Source: Metallyticus violacea | Taxonomy: Eukaryota > Arthropoda > Insecta > Mantodea > Metallyticidae | Length of the DNA: 64,000 nucleotides | NCBI GenBank assembly: GCA_030762175.1 | Contig: JAUJEO010000019.1 | Location: 1,618,001-1,682,000 of the forward strand | Direction: 5' to 3' | Shown: in pieces, positions 56,401-64,000 of the stretch | Numbering within the stretch: position 1 is the stretch's first letter | How the letters are laid out: each line of letters opens with the position of its first letter | Position numbers and translations under genes: made by a program | Notes under the pieces: generated by a model | What the model was told of the DNA's origin: nothing | Seen by the model: the letters and a program-made list of their open reading frames with translations, nothing else | The model's database searches: none

Positions 56401-59400
56401 AACGGGGGAAAAAAAAAAAACGCGATTATTATGAAGGTAGTTTCCAAACTTCGAAAATAAATTTTTGTTTTTCGAGATTCTTTCTGCATAATTTGCTTTT
56501 CTAAGGCTATCAAAATAGAAAAATGAAAGAGAACCAGATATCTCAAATAAGAATGGAAAAAAGTGATTCTAATGAGGTTTCAAACCATCGAAATAATAAT
56601 TTTCTTTTGGGGAATCTTTCTTCATTTTATGCTTTTATAAGGCTATCAAAATAGAAAAATGAAAGAGAACCAGTTACATCAAATAAGAAGGGAAGTAAAA
56701 GTGATTGTAATGATGTTTCGAACCATCGAAATAAATCTTTTTTCGCAAAGATTTCTGCATTTTATGCTTTTGTAAGGCTATTAAACTAGAATAGTGAAAG
56801 AGAAACAGTTATATCCATTTGAAACGCAAAAAAGAAAACCGCGATTCTTATGAAGTTTCCAAACTTCGAAAATAAATGTTTTCTTTTCGACATTTTTTCC
56901 GCATAACGCTTTTCTAAGCCTATCAAACTAGAAAAATGAAACAGAATCAGTTATCTTAAATAAGAACGGAAAAAAAAGTGTTTCTAATGAGGTTTCCAAC
57001 CATCGAAATAAAACTTTTGTTTTCGCGAAACTTTCTTCATTTTATGCTTTTCTAAGGCTATCAAACTAGAAAAATGAAACAGAACCAGTTATGTCGAATA
57101 AGAACGGAAAAACAGTGATTCTAATGAGGTTTACAGCCATCGAAATAAATCTTTTCTTTTCGCTATTCTTTCTTCATTTTATACTTTTCTAAGTCTGTCA
57201 AACTAGAATAATGAAGGAAAAATAGTTATCTCCATTTGAAAAGCAAAAAACACGCGATTCTTTTGACGTTTCCAACCTTCGAAAATAAATCTTTTCTTTT
57301 CGAGATATTTTCCGCAAAATATCCGTTTCTAAGGCTATCAAACTATAAAATTGAATGCGAATTAGTTATCACAAATATGAACGGGAAAAATGTGATTCAA
57401 AAGAGGTTTCCAACCATCGAATGAAATCTTTTCTTTTCGCGAATCTTTCTTCATTTTATGCTGTCTAAGGCTATCAAACTATGATAGTTATATCCATTTG
57501 AAACGAAAAAAAAAAAAAAAAAAAAAAAATTCTTATGAAGTTTCCAACCTTCGAAAATAAATCTTTTCTTTTCGAGATTTTTTCAGCAAAATATGCTTTT
57601 CTAAGGCTATCAAACGAGAAAAATGAAAGGGAAACATTTATCTCAGATAAGAACGGAAAAAAAAGTGATTCTAATGAGGTGTACAACCATTGAAATAAAT
57701 CTTTCATTTCGCGAATCTTTCTTCATTTTATGCTTTTCTAAGGCTATCAAACTGGAACCATGAAGGAAAAATAGTTATCTTCATTTGAAAACCCAAAAAA
57801 TCGCGATTCTTTTGACGTTTCCAACCTTCGAAAATAAATTTTTTCTTTTCGAGATTCTTTCCGCATAATATGGTTTTCTAAGGCTATCAAACTAGAAAAA
57901 TGAAAGAGAACCAGTTATCTCAAATAAGAACATAAAAAAGTCATTCTAATGAGATTTCCAACCATCGAAATAAAATTTTTCTTTTGCGAATCTTTCTTCA
58001 TTTTATGCTTTTCTAAGGATATCAAACTAGAATAGTGAAAGAGAAACAGTTATATCCATTTGAAACACACACACAAAAAAAAAAAAAAAAAAGGGGATGC
58101 TTATGAAGTTTCCAACCCTCGAAAATAAATCTTTTCTTTTCTAGATTTTTTGTGCATAATATGCTTTTCTAAGGGTATCAAACTATAAAAATGAAAGAGA
58201 ACCAGTTATATCAAATAAGAACGGGAAAAAACGTTCTTCTAATGAGGTTGCCAACCATCGAAATAAAACTTTTCTTTTCGCGAATCTTTCTTCTATTTAT
58301 GCTATTCTAAGGCTATCAAACGAGAAAAATGAAACAGAACCATTTATCTCACATAAGAACGGAAAAAAAAGTTATTCTAATGAGGTGTCGAACCATCGAA
58401 ATAAATCTTTTATTTCGTAAATCTTTCTTCATTTTATGCTTTTCTAAGGTATCAAACTGAAGGAAAAATAGTTATCTCCATTTGAAACGGAAAAAAAAAA
58501 AAAAAAAAAAAAACGCGATTCTTATGAATTTAGTTTCCAAACTTCGAAATTAAATATTTGCTTTTCGAGATTTTTTCCGCATAATATGCTTTTCTAAGCC
58601 TATCACACTATAAAAATAAATGAGAATCAGTTATATTTAAATAAGAACGGAAAAAAAAGTGATTCTAATGAGGTTTCCGAACATCGAAATAAATCTTTTC
58701 TTTTCGCGAATCTTTCTGCATTTTATGCTTTTCTAAGGCTATCAAACTAGAATAGTGAAAGAAAAACAGTTATATCGATTTGAAACGGACAAAAAGCGAT
58801 TCTTATGAAGTTCCCAACCTTCGAAAATAAATCTTTTCTTTTCGAGATTTTTTCTGCATAATATGCTTTTCTAAGGCTATCAAACTAGAAAAATGAAAGA
58901 GAACCAATTATCTGAAATAAGATCGAAAATAAGTGATTCTAATGGGGTTTAAAACCATCGAAATAAAACTTTTCTTTTGGCGAATCTTTCTTTTTTTATG
59001 CTTTTCTAAGGCTATCAAACTAGAAAACTGAAAGAGAACCAGTTATGTCAAATAAGAACGGAAAAAAAGCGATTCTAATGAGGTTTCCAGTCATCGAAAT
59101 AAATCTTTTCTTTTGGCGAATTTTTCTTCATTTTATGCTTTTATAAGGCTATCAAACTAAAATAAAGAGGGACATATAGTTATCTCCAATTGAAACGCAA
59201 AAAAAAAAAAAAACAAAAAAACAGAACAAAAACGCGAGTCTTATGAAGTTTACAAACTTCGAAAATTAATTTTTCCTTTGGAAGATTATTTCCGCATAAT
59301 ATGCTTTTCTAAGACTATCACACTAGAAATTTAAAAAGAACCAGTTTTCTCATATTAGAACGGAAAAAAAAAGCGATTCTAAAGAGGTTTAGAACCATCG

Positions 59401-60579
59401 AAATAAATCTTTTATTTTCGCGAATCTCTCTTCATTTTATGCTTTTCTAAGGCTATCAAAATACAATAATGAAAGAAAAATAGATATCTACATTTGAAAC
59501 GCAAAAAAACGCGATATTTATGAAGTTTCCAACCTTCGAAAATAAATTTTTTCTTTTCGAAATTCTTTCCGCATAATATGCTTTTCTAAGGTTATCAAAC
59601 TAGAAAAATGAAAGAGAACCATTTCTCTCAAATAAGAACGGAAAAAAAGTGATTCTAATGAAGTTTCCAAACATCGAAATAAATCTTTTCTTTTCGCGAA
59701 TCTTTTCGATTTTATGCTTTTCGAAGGCTATGAAACTAGAATAAAGAAGTAGAAATAGTTATTTTCATTTGAAACGCTAAAATACCAAATTCTTTTGGTT
59801 TCCAACCTTAGAAAATAAATTTTTTCTTTTAGAGATTCTTTCCGCATAATATGCTTTTCTAAGGCTATCAAGCTAGACAAATGAAAGAAAACCAGTTATC
59901 TCAAACAAGAACGGAAAATAGTGATTCTAATGAGATTTCCAACCATCGAAATAAAAATTTTCTTTTCGCGAATCTTTCTTCATTTTATGCCTTTCTAAGG
60001 CTATCAAAATAGAAAAATGAAAGAGAACCAGTTACTTCAAATAAGGAGGAAAGAAAAAATGATTCTAATGATGTTTCCAACCATCGAAATAAATCTCTTT
60101 TCGGGAAAATTTCTTCATTTTATGCCTTTCTAAGGCTATTAAACTAGAATAGTCAAAGGGAAAAAGTTATATCCATTTGAAACGCAAAAAAGAAAACGCG
60201 ATTCTTATGCAGTTTCCAAACTTCGAAAATAAATGTTTTCTTTTCGAGATTTTTCCCCGCAAAATATGCTTTTCTAAGCCTATCAAGCTAGAAAAATGAA
60301 ACAGAACCAGTTATCTCAAATAAAAACGGAAAAACAGTGATTCTAATGACTTTTACAACCTTCGAAATAAAACTTTTGTTTTCGCGAACTTTCTTCATTT
60401 TATGCTTTTCTAAGGCTATCAAACTAGAAATATGAAAGAGAACCAGTTATGTCAAATAAGAACGGAAAAAAGCGATTCTAATGAGGTTTCCAGTCATCGA
60501 AATAAATCTTTTCTTTTCGCGAATCTTTCTTCATTTTATAATTTTCTAAGTCTCTCAAACTAGAATAATAAAGGAAAAA

Positions 60580-60875
60580 TAGTTTTCTGCATTTGAAACG
60601 CAGAATACACGCGATTCTTTTGAGGTTTCCAACCTTCGAAAATAAATCTTTTCTTTTCGAGATTTTTTCCCCATTATATGCTTTTCTAAGGCTATCAAAC
60701 TATAATATTGAAAGAGAATCAGTTATATCCATTTGAAACGCAGAATACACGCGATTCTTTTGAGGTTTCCAACCTTCGAAAATAAATCTTTTCTTTTCGA
60801 GATTTTTTCCCCATTATATGCTTTTCTAAGGCTATCAAACTATAATATTGAAAGAGAATCAGTTATATCCATTTG
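60580..60875. repeat. Single-monomer (140-bp) duplication breaking the alternation
   Basis: GAAACGCAGAATACACGCGA starts at 60595 and 60735, and the intervening 140 bases are repeated almost without change, including CCCCATTATATGCTTTTC. The matching places at 34440 and 51380 have one copy. Two monomers of the same general type therefore stand side by side, out of the normal two-step alternation. Confidence 0.85.
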
Positions 60876-63800
60876 GAACGCAAAGTAAAAGCCATTCTAA
60901 TGAAGTTTCTAACCTGGGAAAATAAATCTTTCCTTTTCGAGATTTTTTTCCGCATAATATGCTTTTCTAAGCCTATCAAACTTTAAAAATGAATGAGAAT
61001 CAGTTATCTCAAATTAGAACGGAAAAAAAGTGATTCTAATGAGTTTTCCGAACATCGAAATAAAACTTTTCTTTTCGCGAATCTATGTGCATTTTATGCT
61101 TTTCTACGGCTATCAAAGTAGAATATTGAAAGAGAAACAGTTATATCCATTTGAAACCGAAAAAAAGCGATTCTTATGAAGTTTCCAACCTTCGAAAATA
61201 AATCTTTTCTTTTTGAGATTTTTTCCGCATAATATGGTTTTCTATGGCTATCAAACTAGAAAAATGAAAGAAAACCAGTTACTTCAAATAAGTGGGCAAG
61301 AAAAAGTGATTCTAATATTGTTTCCAACCATCGAAATAAATCTATTTTCGTGAATCTTTCTTCATTTTATGCTTTTCTCAGGCATAAATTATTATGTAAA
61401 TTAATTATGCTTAAATAGTGAAAGAGAAACAGTTATATCCATTTGAAACGCAAAAAAGAAAAAATCGATTCTTATGAAGTTTCCAAACTTCGAAAATAAA
61501 TTTTTTCTTTTCGAGATTTTTTCCTCATAATATGGTTATCTAAGGCTATCGAACCAGAAAAATGAAAGAGAACCAGTTATCTCAAATAGAAACGGAAAAC
61601 AGTGATCTAATGAGATTTCCAACAATCGAAATAACATTTTGCTTTTCGCTCATCTTTCTTCATTTTATGCTTTTCTAAGGATATCAAACTAGAATAGTGA
61701 AAGAGAAACAGTTATATTAATTTGAAACGAAAAAAAAAAAAAAAAAAAAAAATAGCGATTCTTATGAAGTTTCCAACCTTCGCATATAAATCTTTTCTTT
61801 TCGAGATTTTTTGCATATAATATGCTTTTCTAAGGGTATCAAACTAGAAAAATGAAAGAGAACCAGTTATCTCAAATAAGAACGGTAAAAAACGTGATTC
61901 TATTGAGGTTTCCAACCATCGAAATAAAACTTTTCTTTTCGCGAATCTTTCTTCATTTTATGCTTTTCTAAGGCTATCAAACGAGAAAAATGAAAGATAA
62001 CCATTTATCTCAGATAAGAACAAAAAGAAAAAAAAAAAAAGTGATTCTAATGAGGTGTCCAACCATCGAAATAATTCTTTTATTTCGCGAATCTTTCTTC
62101 ATTTTATGCTTTTCTAAGGCTATCAAACTGCAATAATGAAGGAAAAATAGTTATCTCCATTTGAAACCGAAAAAAAAAAAAAAAACGCGATTCTTTTGAC
62201 GTTTCTAACCTTCGAAAATAAATGTTTTCTTTTCGCGAATCCTTCATCATTTTATGGTTTTCTAAAACTATCTAACTAGAATAATGAAGGAGAAATAGTT
62301 ATCTCCATTTGAAAAGCAACAAAACGCCATTCTTTTGAAATTTCCAAACTTCGAAAATTTTTTGTTTCTTTTCGAGATTATTTGCTCACAATTTGCTTTT
62401 CTAAAGCTGTCAAAGTAGAAAAATGAAAGAGAACCAGTTATCTCAAATAAGAACGGAAAAAAGTGATTCTAATGAAGTTTCCAACCATCGAAATAAATCT
62501 TTTCTTTTCGCGAATCTTTCTTCATTTTATGGTTTTCTTAGGCTATGAAACTAGAATAATAAAGGAGAAATAGTTATCTCCATTTGAAACGCAACAAAAC
62601 GCGATTCTTTTGAAATTTGCAAACTTCGAAAAAAAATTTTTTTCTTTCCGAGATTCTTTCCGCATAATATGCTTTTCTAAGGATATGAAAGTGGAAAAAT
62701 GACAGAGAACCAGTTATCTCAAATAAGAACGGAAAAAAAGTGATTCTAATGAAGTTTTTAACCATCGAAATAAATGTCTTCTTTTCCCGAATCTTTCTTC
62801 ATTTTATGGTTTTCTAAGGCTATCAAACTAGAATAATGAAGGAGAAATAGTTATCTCCATTTGAAACGCAACAAAATGGGATTCCTTTGAAGTTTCCATC
62901 CTTGGTAAAAATTTTTTTTCTTTTCGAGATTCTTTGCGCAGAATATGCTTTTCTAAGGCTATCAAAGTAAAAAAATGAAACAGAACCAGTTATCTCAAAT
63001 AAAAACGGAAAAACAGTGATTCTAATGACTTTTACAACCTTCGAAATAAAACTTTTGTTTTCGCGAACTTTCTTCATTTTATGCTTTTCTAAGGCTATCA
63101 AACTAGAAATATGAAAGGGAACCAGTTATGTCAAATAAGAACGGAAAAAACGATTCTAATGAGGTTTCCAGTCATCGAAATAAATCTTTTCTTTTCGCGC
63201 ATCTTTTTTCATTTTATAATTTTCTAAGTCTCTCAAACTAGAATAATAAAGGAAAAATAGTTATCTGCATTTGAAACGCAGAATACACGCGATTCTTTTG
63301 AGGTTTCCAACCTTCAAAATTAAATGTTTTCTTTTCGAGATATTTTGCGCATAATATCCTTTTCTAAGGCTATCAAACTATAAAATTGAATGAGAATTAG
63401 TTATCACAAATATGAACGGGAAAAATGTGATTCAAAAGAGGTTTCCAACCATCGAAATAAATGTTTTCTTTTCGCGAATCTTTCTTCATTTTATGGTTTT
63501 CTAAGGCTATAAAACTAGAATAATGAAGGAGAAATAGTTATCTCCATTTGAAACGCAACAAAACGCGATTCTTTTGAAGTTTCCAAGCTTCGAAAAAATA
63601 TATTTTTATTTTCGAGATTCTTTCCGCATAATATGCTTTTCTACGCTATCAAAATAGAAAAATGAAAGAGAACTAGTTATCTCAAATAAGAACGGAAAAA
63701 AGTGATTCTAATGAGGTTTCAAACCAAAATAATACTTTTCTTTTTGCGAATCTTTCTTCATTTTATGCTTTTCTAAGGCAATCAAAATAGAAAAATGAAA

Positions 63801-64000
63801 GAGAACCATTTACTTCAAATAAGAAGGGAAGAAAAAGTGATTCTAATGATGTTTCCAACCATCGAAATAAATCTTTTTTCGCGAAAATTTCTTCATTTTA
63901 TACTTTTCTAGGGCTATCAAACTAGAAAAATTAAAGAGAATCAGTTATGTAAAATAAGAACGGAAATAAGTGATTCTATTGAGGTTTCCAGCCATCGAAA

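Larger units (their letters stand above)
32026..64000. repeat. Satellite C array: alternating two-monomer repeat of about 277 bp
   Basis: Two related monomers of about 138-140 bp alternate. Monomer 1 has ATCAAACTAGAAAAATGAAA, GAGAACCAGTTATCTCAAAT, AAGAACGGAAAAAAAGTGAT and CCAACCATCGAAATAAATCT followed by TTTTCTTTTCGCGAATC. Monomer 2 has CTAGAATAATGAAGGAGAAA, TAGTTATCTCCATTTGAAAC, GCAACAAAACGCGATTCTTT and CCAAACTTCGAAAA followed by CTTTTCGAGATTC. Both share TTTTCTAAGGCTATCAAACT. Precise 277-bp steps are seen at 36009, 36286 and 36563. The array fills the rest of the window and runs off its end. Repeated open frames of 60-100 codons on the minus strand are a side effect: 277 is not a multiple of three and stops fall in every period. 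Confidence 0.97.

Noticed and set aside
32675..63101. Dozens of similar minus-strand frames of 60-100 codons with Phe-rich, Ser-Leu-Arg-Lys products in satellite C
   Set aside because: They recur once per 277-bp period, which is not a multiple of three, and start and stop at satellite variants. The products are low-complexity readings of the repeat, with no domain.
14091..64000. CRISPR-like regular repeats
   Set aside because: Repeat units are far too long, both repeat and spacer positions are related sequence, no cas genes occur, and all other evidence is eukaryotic.
1..64000. Ribosomal RNA, tRNA or endogenous virus sequence
   Set aside because: I looked for conserved rRNA segments, tRNA cloverleaf boxes and viral replicase or capsid motifs and saw none. 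This is by eye; a covariance-model and profile search would be decisive.

Overview
The window looks like gene-poor, repeat-rich DNA from an arthropod, most likely an insect. The evidence is an AT-rich base composition, relics of mariner, pogo/Tigger-like and DDE transposons, GIY-YIG Penelope-like elements, an APE-type non-LTR retrotransposon, and many degenerate TTAGG pentamers (the canonical arthropod telomere repeat). I see no intact host gene, rRNA, tRNA or CRISPR. Species cannot be told from sequence alone.

Layout. (1) Positions 1-14,090 are a graveyard of broken mobile elements: a minus-strand non-LTR relic (about 490-2937), a mariner inserted at its 5' side (2938-4272) that itself carries a 67-bp retroposed insert with a 14-bp target duplication, a small Penelope-like fragment (4960-5235), an internally deleted pogo/Tigger-like element (5416-6650), a 207-bp near-palindrome (6984-7190), a Penelope-like copy bounded by inverted arms (7439-8565), a DDE transposase relic on the minus strand (9529-10840), a second Penelope-like copy with about 405-bp inverted arms (11261-12381), and a plus-strand non-LTR relic of the same family as the first one (12760-14090), cut off by satellite DNA. 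(2) 14,091-20,280 is satellite A: units of about 1.07 kb, later paired with a 0.38-kb partial unit to give a 1.44-kb higher-order repeat, full of short dyads centred on CGCG. (3) 20,281-32,025 is satellite B: monomers of roughly 150 bp interrupted by about thirty blocks of degenerate TTAGG repeats, organised in a 3.21-kb higher-order repeat. (4) 32,026-64,000 is satellite C: an alternating two-monomer repeat of about 277 bp, built into a mosaic of multi-kilobase duplications.

The most interesting observations are that satellites B and C are clearly the same sequence family in opposite orientation, with the switch at about 32,025; that the telomere-like blocks in B sit at one fixed place in the monomer and are bracketed by direct copies of a CGATCG/CGTTTcAAACG motif; and that both sizeable Penelope-like copies have an inverted copy of their own 3' end at the truncated 5' side. 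Together this suggests subtelomeric or other heterochromatic DNA that has captured telomeric repeats and then amplified them. That interpretation is inference. The short open frames throughout satellites A-C are by-products of the repeats, not genes.
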